From contig DITF01000101.1 of NCBI GenBank assembly GCA_002422125.1, positions 1-13,264 of the forward strand: DNA of 13,264 bases, read 5' to 3'. The notes under the pieces were generated by a model. That model was given only the letters and a program-made list of their open reading frames with translations, was not told the DNA's origin and did no database searches. The position numbers and the translations under genes were made by a program. Source of the DNA: a bacterium UBP17_UBA6191. GTDB taxonomy: Bacteria > Muiribacteriota > UBA6191. Shown here piece by piece: positions 6,953 through 13,264 of the stretch (positions within the stretch are counted from its first letter, which is position 1; each line of letters begins with the position of its first letter).

Positions 6953-9024
6953 TTCGTTTCATTTTTAGAACCATAAACTCTACTCTGTTTTGGGTAATGC
7001 ACACCATTAAACGATTTGTGCAATCCATATTTTTTACATTTTTCCTCTTATTAATGCCTGTTGTCGCTTTGTTTAGCGGAGCATGGGCCGGAATTTTACA
7101 GGGGATTTGGGAGAGTTTACCTGAGGTGTATGCGGCTGATTTGTCTCCAGCCTTAACCACTCGTATTTATGATCGGAACTGGGAACTTCTGGATACGGTC
7201 GCTGATATGACTTCCCGCTTGAATCTGGTAAGAATCGAAGACTTGCCGGAGCATATCCCTAATGCATTTGTGGCCATCGAAGATGAACGCTTTTATTCGC
7301 ATTTTGGAATCGATCCAATTCGGATTGTTGGAGTCATTCTTCAGAATCTGCAAAAGGGGAGCTTAACGGCTGGAGCCTCCACGATCACTCAGCAATTGAT
7401 TCGCAACATCTACCTTTCCCCTGAGAAAAACTTTACCCGAAAGATTCGAGAGATGATTTTGGCTATGAGAATGGAGTATCGATTTACCAAACGCGAAATT
7501 CTGGAAATGTATCTGAATACTGTGTTTTTTGGTCAGTCGTATTTTGGAATTGAATCGGCGGCATACAATTATTTTTCTAAGACGACTAAGGATTTGACTG
7601 TGGCGGAAGTCTCGGTGTTAGCCAGCATGATGAAGGCACCAAATCGTTACAATCCCTTGACGAATCCTGACTTATCTAAAAAAAGACAGAGAGTAGTGTT
7701 AGCCAAAATGCTGGAGCTGGGCATGATTTCCCGCCGGGAATACGAAGACTCCATTCGGGAACAGATTGTGATTCGCCAACCGGTGGAAAAACGCCGAGCC
7801 ATAGCCGGGAAGGCTCCCTATTTTGTGGAGCATGTTAAAAAAGAGCTAGTAGAAATTCTGGGCTATAGAAAAGTCTATGAGGGTGGTTTAAGGGTACTTA
7901 CGAGCCTGGACTACAGTATTCAAAGCATTGCCAGAGAAGTTTTTCTCACAGCTCCTTTGTTTAAAACTTACCCGCTGGATAAATTTCCCGATTTATCAGG
8001 GGCATTTGTGGTGAGAGATGTAACCACTGGAGAAGTGCTATCCATGATTGGTGGACGATCTTTTGAGTCCTCCCAGTTTAACCGGGTCACTCAAGCCAGA
8101 AGACAAGTGGGTTCTTCCATCAAGCCAATCTTGTATGCGGCTGCTTTAGAAAATGGAATTCCCTCCAATCTGATTTTAAACGATGTCCCGGTTATATATA
8201 GAATGGAGCAACTGAACCAGGAGTGGAGCCCTCAGAATTATGGAGGCAGATACCACGGACCGTCGCTTTTAAGAACGGCTTTGGAGCATTCCTATAATGT
8301 TACGGCGGTACAGCTAATCGAAAAAATTGGTGTGAACTCTGTGATTGAAATGGCCAGAAAACTTGGAATTACAGTTCCGTTTCAGTCAAATCGAACCATA
8401 GCCTTAGGCAGTACTGAAATTTTACCCATGGAAATGGTCTCGGCCTTTAGCGTTTTTGCCAATCAGGGAATTTATGTCAAGCCAATTTCAATATTAAGGG
8501 TAGAAGACCCTAGTGGGATTGTACTCTTTGAATCCAGGCATCAGGAATTGGAAGCTATGGCTGAGGAATCGGCCTACCAGATGTATGATATGTTGCGCTC
8601 TGTTGTCAACCGTGGATCTGGTCGCAGGGCTAAAGTACCTGGTCTTGATGTCGCAGGTAAAACCGGAACAAATCAGGACTATATTGATGCTTGGTTTGTA
8701 GGTTTGACCCCAAGAATTGCCGTGGCTGTGACTTTTGGCTTTAACGATAGAATTACTTTGGGAAAAAACGCCTCTAGTTCAGCCGTAGCGGCCCCAGTTG
8801 TGGGGGATTTTCTTAAGGCGGTCCAAGAAAAAATACCTGGTTATTTTGAAGGATATGAAATTGTCAGGCCCAAGACGATTGAGAAACGCAGTATTTGCGC
8901 CAGCTCAGGCATGTTGGCCGGGCGGGCCTGCAAAACCAGTATTGATGAGTATTTTAAGAAGGGTAAGGAACCAAAAGTTCTTTGTCCTGTGCATCATCCG
9001 CTTGCTTTACTTGAGGGGAATTAG
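6949..9024 (+). CDS. Class A penicillin-binding protein (PBP1A-type glycosyltransferase/transpeptidase)
   Basis: This bifunctional enzyme polymerises lipid II and cross-links peptidoglycan on the outer face of the inner membrane. The 691 residues begin with a short basic cytoplasmic tail and one transmembrane helix (about 24-44, FVQSIFFTFFLLLMPVVALF). The GT51 domain has EDERFYSHFG with catalytic Glu111, GASTITQQLIRNIYLS (142 on), RKIRE with Glu168, and KREILEMYLNTVFFGQ. The transpeptidase has all three penicillin-binding motifs: S389-S-I-K392, S448-Y-N450 and K571-T-G-T574, in GKTGTNQDYIDAWFVG. The size is short for E. coli PBP1A, with no room for a large OB insert, and closer to compact PBP1A/2A forms. 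The start is the ATG overlapping the ispD stop, with a strong Shine-Dalgarno. Linkage to isoprenoid genes that feed the lipid carrier is sensible. I leave the symbol blank because subclass names vary. Confidence 0.95.
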   Translation: MIRFIFRTINSTLFWVMHTIKRFVQSIFFTFFLLLMPVVALFSGAWAGILQGIWESLPEVYAADLSPALTTRIYDRNWELLDTVADMTSRLNLVRIEDLPEHIPNAFVAIEDERFYSHFGIDPIRIVGVILQNLQKGSLTAGASTITQQLIRNIYLSPEKNFTRKIREMILAMRMEYRFTKREILEMYLNTVFFGQSYFGIESAAYNYFSKTTKDLTVAEVSVLASMMKAPNRYNPLTNPDLSKKRQRVVLAKMLELGMISRREYEDSIREQIVIRQPVEKRRAIAGKAPYFVEHVKKELVEILGYRKVYEGGLRVLTSLDYSIQSIAREVFLTAPLFKTYPLDKFPDLSGAFVVRDVTTGEVLSMIGGRSFESSQFNRVTQARRQVGSSIKPILYAAALENGIPSNLILNDVPVIYRMEQLNQEWSPQNYGGRYHGPSLLRTALEHSYNVTAVQLIEKIGVNSVIEMARKLGITVPFQSNRTIALGSTEILPMEMVSAFSVFANQGIYVKPISILRVEDPSGIVLFESRHQELEAMAEESAYQMYDMLRSVVNRGSGRRAKVPGLDVAGKTGTNQDYIDAWFVGLTPRIAVAVTFGFNDRITLGKNASSSAVAAPVVGDFLKAVQEKIPGYFEGYEIVRPKTIEKRSICASSGMLAGRACKTSIDEYFKKGKEPKVLCPVHHPLALLEGN

Positions 9025-9040
9025 GTTTCTCGTGTATGAT
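9011..9040 (+). promoter_or_regulatory. Predicted sigma70-type promoter for the leucine dehydrogenase gene
   Basis: TTGAGG (9011-9016) and TATGAT (9035-9040) are separated by 18 bases, giving good -35 and -10 matches at the end of the PBP gene. Transcription would start near 9047, leaving a leader of about 33 bases with the strong ribosome binding site. An imperfect 15-base palindrome (9031-9045, CGTGTATGATACGCG, one mismatched pair) covers the -10 box and could be an operator. This is a prediction from sequence only. Confidence 0.5.
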
Positions 9041-9065
9041 ACGCGCCGACTGGTATATGCAATAC

Positions 9066-9073
9066 AGGAGGTG
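9066..9073 (+). promoter_or_regulatory. Shine-Dalgarno AGGAGGTG for leucine dehydrogenase
   Basis: AGGAGGTG is a near-perfect anti-16S match six bases before the ATG at 9080. It decides the start of the dehydrogenase and argues against the longer in-frame extension, which runs back into the PBP gene. Confidence 0.85.
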
Positions 9074-9079
9074 CGCCAG

Positions 9080-10171
9080 ATGGCTATTTTTACCCGCATG
9101 CAGGAATTTGATTACGAACAGTTGGTATTTTGTCAGGATCAGGCCAGTGGCCTAAAGGCCATTATCTGTATTCATGATACGACACTTGGACCTGCCTTGG
9201 GTGGAGTGCGCATGTACCCGTACGCTTCCGATGAAGACGCTGTGACTGATGTCCTTAGGTTGGCACGGGGAATGACATATAAGGCTTCTGTTTCAGGATT
9301 GAATCTTGGTGGTGGCAAAGGTGTGATTATCGGCGACCCTAAGACTATGAAGTCAGAAACATTATTTCGTACCTTTGGTCGTTTTGTGGAAAGCCTGAAT
9401 GGCAGATATATCACGGCAGAAGATGTGGGGACTTCTCTTGAGGATATGACATGGATCAATATGGAAACCAATTATGTCACGGGAACCAATCCTACTAAAG
9501 GCGGTTCTGGGGATCCATCTCCTGTTACGGCTAAGGGGGTACATATTGGTATCAAGGCCTGTTGGAAAGCACAATCTGGCATCGACAGTCTTAATGGTCT
9601 CACGGTAGCCGTGCAGGGTCTTGGTCATGTGGGATATTATCTTTGTAGCTACTTGCATCAAGAGGGAGCTCGCTTAATTGTGACCGATGTAAATGAAGAA
9701 GCAGTACGACGAGTCGTTAATGAATTTGGTGCCGTTGCTGTCAGTCCTGATGAAATTTATGGGGTTTCCTGTGATGTTTTTGCCCCTTGTGCCCTTGGTG
9801 CAATTATCAATGATAAAACTATTCCCCAGCTAAAGGCGGCTGTGGTTGCTGGTGCGGCCAACAATCAGTTGGCCGAGGCCAGGCATGGTAAGGTTTTGAT
9901 GGATAAGGGCATTATCTATGCCCCAGATTATGTCATCAATGCCGGTGGTCTGATGAATGTCTATGAAGAATTGGCTGGTTATAACAAGGAGCGCGCATTT
10001 AGAAGAGTTGAATCCCTGTTTGGGACCATTTCTTCAATTCTTGAGACTGCTCGTAAGAGCAAGATTCCCACATCGGAAGCCGCAGATTTTATCGCGGAAG
10101 AAAGAATCCGCCGTATCAGACAGGTTCAGTCAGTTTGGGTACAGCCCAAAATCTCCAGTGCTGGCCGTTAA
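9080..10171 (+). CDS. ldh: Leucine dehydrogenase (Glu/Leu/Phe/Val dehydrogenase family)
   Basis: This NAD-dependent enzyme oxidatively deaminates branched-chain amino acids to 2-keto acids, or runs in reverse, in the cytoplasm. The 363 residues align without gaps to the Bacillus leucine dehydrogenase numbering as I remember it: Lys68 in MTYKAS, Lys80 in GGGKGV, Asp115 in TAEDVGTS, the dinucleotide motif GLGHVG (180-185), Asp203 in VTDVN at the end of the beta strand that recognises the adenine ribose of NAD, and Asn261-Asn262 in AANNQL. Of the substrate pocket residues described for that enzyme, Leu40, Ala113 and Val294 are kept, while position 291 is Leu instead of Val. This fits an aliphatic amino acid enzyme, with a possible shift in preference. 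The frame is open back to 8798, but that part overlaps the PBP gene and is spurious. The gene seems monocistronic, with its own promoter and a strong terminator after it. Confidence 0.93.
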   Translation: MAIFTRMQEFDYEQLVFCQDQASGLKAIICIHDTTLGPALGGVRMYPYASDEDAVTDVLRLARGMTYKASVSGLNLGGGKGVIIGDPKTMKSETLFRTFGRFVESLNGRYITAEDVGTSLEDMTWINMETNYVTGTNPTKGGSGDPSPVTAKGVHIGIKACWKAQSGIDSLNGLTVAVQGLGHVGYYLCSYLHQEGARLIVTDVNEEAVRRVVNEFGAVAVSPDEIYGVSCDVFAPCALGAIINDKTIPQLKAAVVAGAANNQLAEARHGKVLMDKGIIYAPDYVINAGGLMNVYEELAGYNKERAFRRVESLFGTISSILETARKSKIPTSEAADFIAEERIRRIRQVQSVWVQPKISSAGR

Positions 10172-10187
10172 GAATAGAACTTAAGCC

Positions 10188-10219
10188 AAAGGCTCCGTGA
10201 AAACGGAGCCTTTATTTTT
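10188..10219 (+). terminator. Intrinsic terminator after leucine dehydrogenase, probably shared by the convergent small ORF
   Basis: A perfect 11-base-pair stem AAAGGCTCCGT / ACGGAGCCTTT (10188-10198 and 10203-10213) closes a GAAA tetraloop and is followed by TTATTTTT-like sequence on the plus strand. This is a textbook Rho-independent terminator 16 bases after the dehydrogenase stop. The stem ends in AAA/TTT, so it can also act, more weakly, for the minus-strand ORF that stops at 10218. Confidence 0.93.
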
Positions 10220-10367
10220 AGGCTTTGATAATTAGCAGGTCGCGAGCATTGGAAACAAATTTTTTGCGTTCGCGGGTACTTAAGCGGTTTGCATAAAAGA
10301 ACATGTCTTTTGGTCCAATTTTTTCTTCACGAAAATCGCTAATCAGAGATTTGCTGTCAAGATACAT
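10218..10367 (-). CDS. Small conserved-looking unknown ORF (49 residues), minus strand
   Basis: On the minus strand an ATG (10367-10365) opens a 49-codon frame ending in TAA at 10220-10218, right beside the terminator hairpin. GAGGGGG (10378-10372) lies four bases before the ATG and is a good Shine-Dalgarno. The product begins MYLDSKSLISDFREEKIGPK, continues DMFFYANRLSTRERKKF and ends VSNARDLLIIKA. It is charged, with RERKK in the middle and no signal peptide, membrane segment or cysteine. Its place is also gene-like: it fills an otherwise empty gap, is convergent with the dehydrogenase and divergent from the TPR gene. I do not recognise a family; a small basic regulator or nucleic acid/protein-binding peptide is possible but not shown. 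A plus-strand frame open from 10303 crosses the same bases, but its first 57 codons are not expected to be translated. Confidence 0.6.
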   Translation of the reverse strand: MYLDSKSLISDFREEKIGPKDMFFYANRLSTRERKKFVSNARDLLIIKA

Positions 10368-10371
10368 ACTG

Positions 10372-10378
10372 CCCCCTC
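10372..10378 (-). promoter_or_regulatory. Shine-Dalgarno GAGGGGG for the 49-residue minus-strand ORF
   Basis: Read on the minus strand, GAGGGGG precedes the ATG at 10367 by four bases. It is the main sign that the small minus-strand frame is translated. Confidence 0.55.
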
Positions 10379-10438
10379 ATTATCTCAGTTTTGTTTTGTG
10401 TAATTTGTATCGGTTGTTGTTGCCTGTGAAGTTTATGG

Positions 10439-10457
10439 TTGATTCAGGTATAATCAA
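10439..10457 (+). promoter_or_regulatory. Possible -10 box with overlapping inverted repeat upstream of the TPR gene
   Basis: TATAAT at 10449-10454 is a perfect -10 hexamer, but no good -35 lies at the right distance (the nearest, TTGCCT at 10420-10425, is 23 bases away). It overlaps an inverted repeat TTGATT-N7-AATCAA (10439-10457), which could be a regulator site and would supply the activator need implied by the poor -35. The predicted start near 10461 leaves a very short leader containing AAGGAC (10461-10466), so this assignment is tentative. Confidence 0.35.
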
Positions 10458-10473
10458 ATCAAGGACTGAATTT

Positions 10474-11820
10474 ATGGCAAAATTTGTGTTTATTTTTGTT
10501 TGTTTTGGATTGACCTGGTTTCCTTGTTTCGCCGAAGATCTAGTGGCCTTGGAGCAGCATGTGAGGCAAAATCCAACCGATCTAAAGTCAGTGAACCAGT
10601 TGGCTATTGGTTTGTTTCGCCAGGAAAAGTATCTTGAATCTTTGAGGTACTGGAAACATCTGGTCAGACAAAGGCCTGATGATGCCAGAATCCGTTATTC
10701 CTTGGCCCGCTGCTTTTATATGGCTGGTCAGGTAGATGAGGCCTTGATTCAGTGCCATAGGATCCGCTCCCAGGAAGGGGGGGAAAAGTGTTCTGAGATG
10801 TTTTCTCAGGCCGAATCAGACTTTCCTGATAGCCACAATTATTATAAATCCAGACTGGCTTTTGCGGAAAAAAAGTATGAAGAATCTTTGGAAATTTTAA
10901 CTGGTCTGTTGGAAAACGATGTTGAGAATCCTGGCTACAGAAATCTTTTGGCCAGTCATTACAGGATTCAGAAGCACTATGATTACGCTTGGGACAATTA
11001 CAATTACGCGGCCGTAAAGTTAGAAAAAGATGAGGTTTCGGATCGCATTCGGCAAGGTCTGGAGCAGATTGGGAAGTCAGCCTACGATTATGCCGAAGCC
11101 AGAATGAGTAATCATGGTGATGAAGCAGTGTTTTTTGAGCGCCTTTATTTGGCTTCCAAATTGTATGAAGAGGAAACACTAAGACGAATGCGAGGCTTAT
11201 ACACCAAGGCCATTGACTATTATCAGGCGCAAATAGAGGCCGGGTCTGGAAGTGATTTTGTCTCCAATTACAGAATCGGCAGCATTTATATGGCTTTAGG
11301 TGACTCGGCTAATGCTGATGAAGCCTTTTCCAAAGCTTTAAACGACGCGCCCGATGATTTTTTGTACGCCACGGTTGAATATCTGCGCGAGCTGATCAAG
11401 ACCAGAAAATCCAAGGAACAAAGTATTGAGGATTTAATCGCAATGGCCGGGGGTGAAGATGTATACAACACCATCCTGAAGGCAGCCGAAGAAGCGGACA
11501 AACGAAAGTTATCCGAGTTTGAAAATGCACAGTCTCAAGCGGCCTTAAATAATGCTAAAGGAGCATTGGCTGGTTTAAATAAGGATGAATTTATTGCCGA
11601 GTTTGATAATTTTAAAAGACGAATGGCCAATGCTTCCAGCGAGGCAGAAAAGCAGGAAATTAAGGCCGAACTTCAATCCAAATATGGGCATTTGATGAAT
11701 GATCCTGGGGCTCGCTCGCAGTTAGAAGCATATATGTCCACCGATGAGGGTAAAAAGCTCAAGGACCAGTACTCTTCTCAGATTGATTCGGTCAAGAGTC
11801 AGGCCCAGAGTCTTCGTTGA
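10474..11820 (+). CDS. Exported TPR repeat protein, function unknown
   Basis: The predicted 448-residue product starts with a signal peptide (MAKFVFIFVCFGLTWFPCFA, likely cleaved before Glu21), so it acts in the periplasm or at the outer membrane; there is no lipobox. The mature part holds several TPR-like helical pairs, for example LAIGLFRQEKYLESLRYW, LARCFYMAGQVDEALIQCHR, LAFAEKKYEESLEILTGLL and, near residue 270, YRIGSIYMALGDSANADEAF. The last 110 residues are a highly charged, Ala/Glu/Lys-rich, probably coiled-coil segment. TPR proteins of this kind are usually scaffolds, and nothing here identifies a partner. I chose the ATG at 10474 because of the signal peptide and AAGGAC seven bases upstream; the frame is open to 10303, but that part overlaps the minus-strand small ORF. 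The next gene starts one base after the stop, so the two products probably work together. Confidence 0.85.
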   Translation: MAKFVFIFVCFGLTWFPCFAEDLVALEQHVRQNPTDLKSVNQLAIGLFRQEKYLESLRYWKHLVRQRPDDARIRYSLARCFYMAGQVDEALIQCHRIRSQEGGEKCSEMFSQAESDFPDSHNYYKSRLAFAEKKYEESLEILTGLLENDVENPGYRNLLASHYRIQKHYDYAWDNYNYAAVKLEKDEVSDRIRQGLEQIGKSAYDYAEARMSNHGDEAVFFERLYLASKLYEEETLRRMRGLYTKAIDYYQAQIEAGSGSDFVSNYRIGSIYMALGDSANADEAFSKALNDAPDDFLYATVEYLRELIKTRKSKEQSIEDLIAMAGGEDVYNTILKAAEEADKRKLSEFENAQSQAALNNAKGALAGLNKDEFIAEFDNFKRRMANASSEAEKQEIKAELQSKYGHLMNDPGARSQLEAYMSTDEGKKLKDQYSSQIDSVKSQAQSLR

Positions 11821-11821
11821 A

Positions 11822-12505
11822 ATGCGCCAATATTTATTTTTAATGTTTTTTGTGATCTTTGCTGCAAATGCAGCTACCAGACCAGGCCGGGTTCATTCCA
11901 TGAATGAAGTAAGCCGCATTCCTATTGAAGCAAAACCCAGAATTGTGATGCTTGTACTACCGCCGTTGGCTCAGGCCGGGCGCGAAAAATTCTCCCGTCG
12001 GGCCTTTGATCAGATCGCCTCATTTTTGAGAAAATACGACTATCAGGTGCCCTCGTATTTGCAGATTCAAAACTTTCTCAAGGAAAATTCAGTCAATCCA
12101 GAAGATTATCCCAAGGTAATGCATGCCTTGGCGGAAGTGTTTCAGGCCCAGAAAATTTTTTTTCTGGATATTCAGAAGCTTTCATTTTTAAAGAAGATTA
12201 ATCCGGCTGGATTACTGGCTTCAGGTATTCTCTTAAGCGGTTATGGTCGCTATGTTCAGGCTGAATACAGACTGGATATTTATGATGCCCAGTCTCATGT
12301 CATAGAATCTTTACCGGCGGTTGAAAGAACCAAGGACTATTCACTGGGACTTTTACAAACCAGTGAGAAACTGGCTTTGGACTCTCAATATGAAACCATC
12401 GCCGGCATGTTAAAGCAGTATGCCCAGGCATCTATTTTGCGTCCCAAAGGTTATATTTTGGAACCAATTGAGAAAACTTTTGTGGACTCCAAGGGCTTTC
12501 AGTAA
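11822..12505 (+). CDS. Exported protein of unknown function, possible GNA1162/LpoB/CsgG-N-like fold
   Basis: The 227-residue product has a signal peptide (MRQYLFLMFFVIFAANA, cleavage after Ala17 or Ala18) and no lipobox, so a periplasmic soluble protein is expected. The mature part runs strand (RIVMLVLPPL), helix (RRAFDQIASFLRKYDY), helix (VMHALAEVFQA), strand (KIFFLDIQKLSF), a small Gly-rich turn (ILLSGYGRYV), then YRLDIYDAQSHVIESLPAVE and a C-terminal helix. This order, with an early VLPP strand and a late L-x-x-Y-D-A strand, weakly recalls periplasmic GNA1162, LpoB or CsgG N-terminal type domains that sit in envelope complexes; this is a guess from layout, not a recognised match. It starts one base after the TPR gene stop (TGAAATG) with no clear Shine-Dalgarno, so translation is likely coupled. 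Real gene, unknown role. Confidence 0.82.
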   Translation: MRQYLFLMFFVIFAANAATRPGRVHSMNEVSRIPIEAKPRIVMLVLPPLAQAGREKFSRRAFDQIASFLRKYDYQVPSYLQIQNFLKENSVNPEDYPKVMHALAEVFQAQKIFFLDIQKLSFLKKINPAGLLASGILLSGYGRYVQAEYRLDIYDAQSHVIESLPAVERTKDYSLGLLQTSEKLALDSQYETIAGMLKQYAQASILRPKGYILEPIEKTFVDSKGFQ

Positions 12506-12522
12506 GTTCTGCCCGAATTTAA

Positions 12523-12554
12523 TTGCAATGCCGGTAAGCTAGGGTTATCCTAGC
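12523..12554 (+). promoter_or_regulatory. Predicted promoter and overlapping hairpin upstream of nqrA
   Basis: TTGCAA (12523-12528) and TATCCT (12546-12551), 17 bases apart, form a moderate promoter (four of six matches each) with a start near 12558. The -10 lies in an inverted repeat GCTAGG-GTTAT-CCTAGC (12538-12554), which may be an operator. The hairpin is followed by a run of A on the plus strand and so is not an intrinsic terminator for the upstream pair. Read-through from the upstream genes cannot be excluded. Confidence 0.4.
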
Positions 12555-12583
12555 CTCAAAAAAAACAGCCAGGAGACGGAAGT

Positions 12584-13264
12584 ATGACAAATCTGGATTT
12601 TTCAGGGGGATTCGACCTCCTGATTGCCGGTAGGCCTGTTAAGACGATTGAGACCATTGGTGTTTCAAACACCATGTCTGTCAACGCGATTGACCTGCAC
12701 GGTTTAAAGCCGCTTATGGACAAACAGGAAGGCGATGAGGTTCGAGCAGGAGAAGCCCTTTTTCACGACAAAAATGATGTTCGTATTAAGGTCATAAGCC
12801 CTTATAACGCAGTAGTGAAGGAAATTCGCCGTGCTGAAAGACGACTTCTGATCGAAGTGGTACTTGAAGTAAAGGATAAAAAGCCGGGCAAGATCATTGA
12901 GCCCATGAATTTGGAGACCATCAAAGAAGAGGAGCTGGTACAGGCCCTTTTAAAAACCGGTTTGTGGCGGATGTTGAGGCAAATGCCCTTCAACATTATC
13001 GCCGATCCGGAAAAGCGTCCTAAGGACATTTATGTGTCCTGTATCGACAACGAACCTTTGTATCCCGACCTGAATTTTGTGCTTAAAGACCGGGTGCAGG
13101 ATTTGGCATTGGGTGTAAAGCTTATGAAAAAGCTGACCCGGGGCCAGGTTTTTATGGCATCCACCGAGACTGACAGTGAGTTGCCTACTGGTTTAAGAAA
13201 TATAGCCGAGGCCCATCATGTTCATGCCGTAAATCGCTACCCATCCGGTAGTCCACAACTACAA
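12584..13264 (+). CDS. nqrA: Na+-translocating NADH:quinone reductase subunit A, N-terminal half (runs off window end)
   Basis: NqrA is a peripheral, cofactor-free subunit of the Na+-pumping NADH:quinone oxidoreductase (Nqr) on the cytoplasmic face of the inner membrane and has been linked to quinone binding. The 227 codons visible have no stop before the window edge; the full protein is usually about 450 residues. The start matches the family: FSGGFDLLIAGRPVKTIE, then LKPLMDKQEGDEVRAGEALF with the biotinyl/lipoyl-like barrel, DVRIKVISPYNAVVKEI, LLKTGLWRMLRQMPFN, DIYVSCIDNEPLYPD and, near the edge, NRYPSGSP where most NqrA have HPAGLPG. AGGAG (12571-12575) lies eight bases before the ATG. The remaining nqrB-F genes would be expected downstream. 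Confidence 0.92.
   Translation, partial: MTNLDFSGGFDLLIAGRPVKTIETIGVSNTMSVNAIDLHGLKPLMDKQEGDEVRAGEALFHDKNDVRIKVISPYNAVVKEIRRAERRLLIEVVLEVKDKKPGKIIEPMNLETIKEEELVQALLKTGLWRMLRQMPFNIIADPEKRPKDIYVSCIDNEPLYPDLNFVLKDRVQDLALGVKLMKKLTRGQVFMASTETDSELPTGLRNIAEAHHVHAVNRYPSGSPQLQ

Noticed and set aside
8798..9079. In-frame 5' extension of the leucine dehydrogenase frame into the PBP gene
   Set aside because: The extra 94 residues overlap the PBP transpeptidase end in another frame and do not resemble the family, and the ATG at 9080 has a near-perfect Shine-Dalgarno and gives the exact family length and residue numbering.
10303..10473. In-frame 5' extension of the TPR gene
   Set aside because: It overlaps the minus-strand small ORF, lacks a ribosome binding site and would bury the signal peptide that begins at the ATG at 10474.
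10664..11179. A 171-codon frame antisense to the TPR gene
   Set aside because: It is rich in His, Pro, Ser and Asn with no recognisable domain, as expected for a shadow frame opposite a coding region; no start signal of its own is evident.
12538..12567. Hairpin upstream of nqrA as an intrinsic terminator
   Set aside because: The hairpin is followed by A residues on the plus strand. On the minus strand the T run precedes the hairpin rather than following it.

Overview
This window looks like a core chromosomal segment of a Gram-negative bacterium of moderate GC content. The support for this is a class A penicillin-binding protein, two genes with secretory signal peptides, the MEP isoprenoid pathway gene ispD, and the start of a Na+-translocating NADH:quinone reductase operon. 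The gene content would fit a deltaproteobacterial or Bdellovibrionota-type organism, but that placement is an inference from gene content and style only. I see no insertion sequence, CRISPR array, tRNA, rRNA, phage gene or attachment site.

Positions 1-9024 are one tightly packed plus-strand block: the 3' end of nusA, then infB, rbfA, truB, ribF, a 52-codon unknown ORF, ispA, ispD and a class A PBP gene. Most junctions are a few bases apart or overlap as ATGA/TTGA stop-start pairs, so the block is probably one operon with translational coupling. The first half serves transcription elongation, translation initiation, 30S maturation, tRNA modification and flavin cofactor synthesis. The second half makes isoprenoid precursors and polyprenyl diphosphate, which feed undecaprenyl-phosphate, and then the peptidoglycan polymerase that uses undecaprenyl-linked lipid II.

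Positions 9011-10213 hold a leucine dehydrogenase gene with its own likely promoter and a very strong Shine-Dalgarno sequence, closed by a textbook intrinsic terminator. Facing it on the minus strand is a 49-codon ORF (10367-10218) with a good ribosome binding site. It shares the terminator and is divergent from the next genes.

Positions 10474-12505 hold a stop-start coupled pair of exported proteins: a TPR repeat protein, then a 227-residue protein of unknown function whose layout weakly recalls the GNA1162/LpoB/CsgG-N type of periplasmic protein. From 12584 to the end is the 5' half of nqrA, preceded by a plausible promoter with an inverted repeat over its -10 region.

Most of the window is ordinary housekeeping. 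The parts that deserve a second look are the two small ORFs, the exported pair upstream of nqrA, the inverted repeats overlapping three promoter-like elements, and the T-K-I-D version of the IF2 nucleotide-specificity motif. I do not see convincing evidence for a new defence, mobile or metabolic system.
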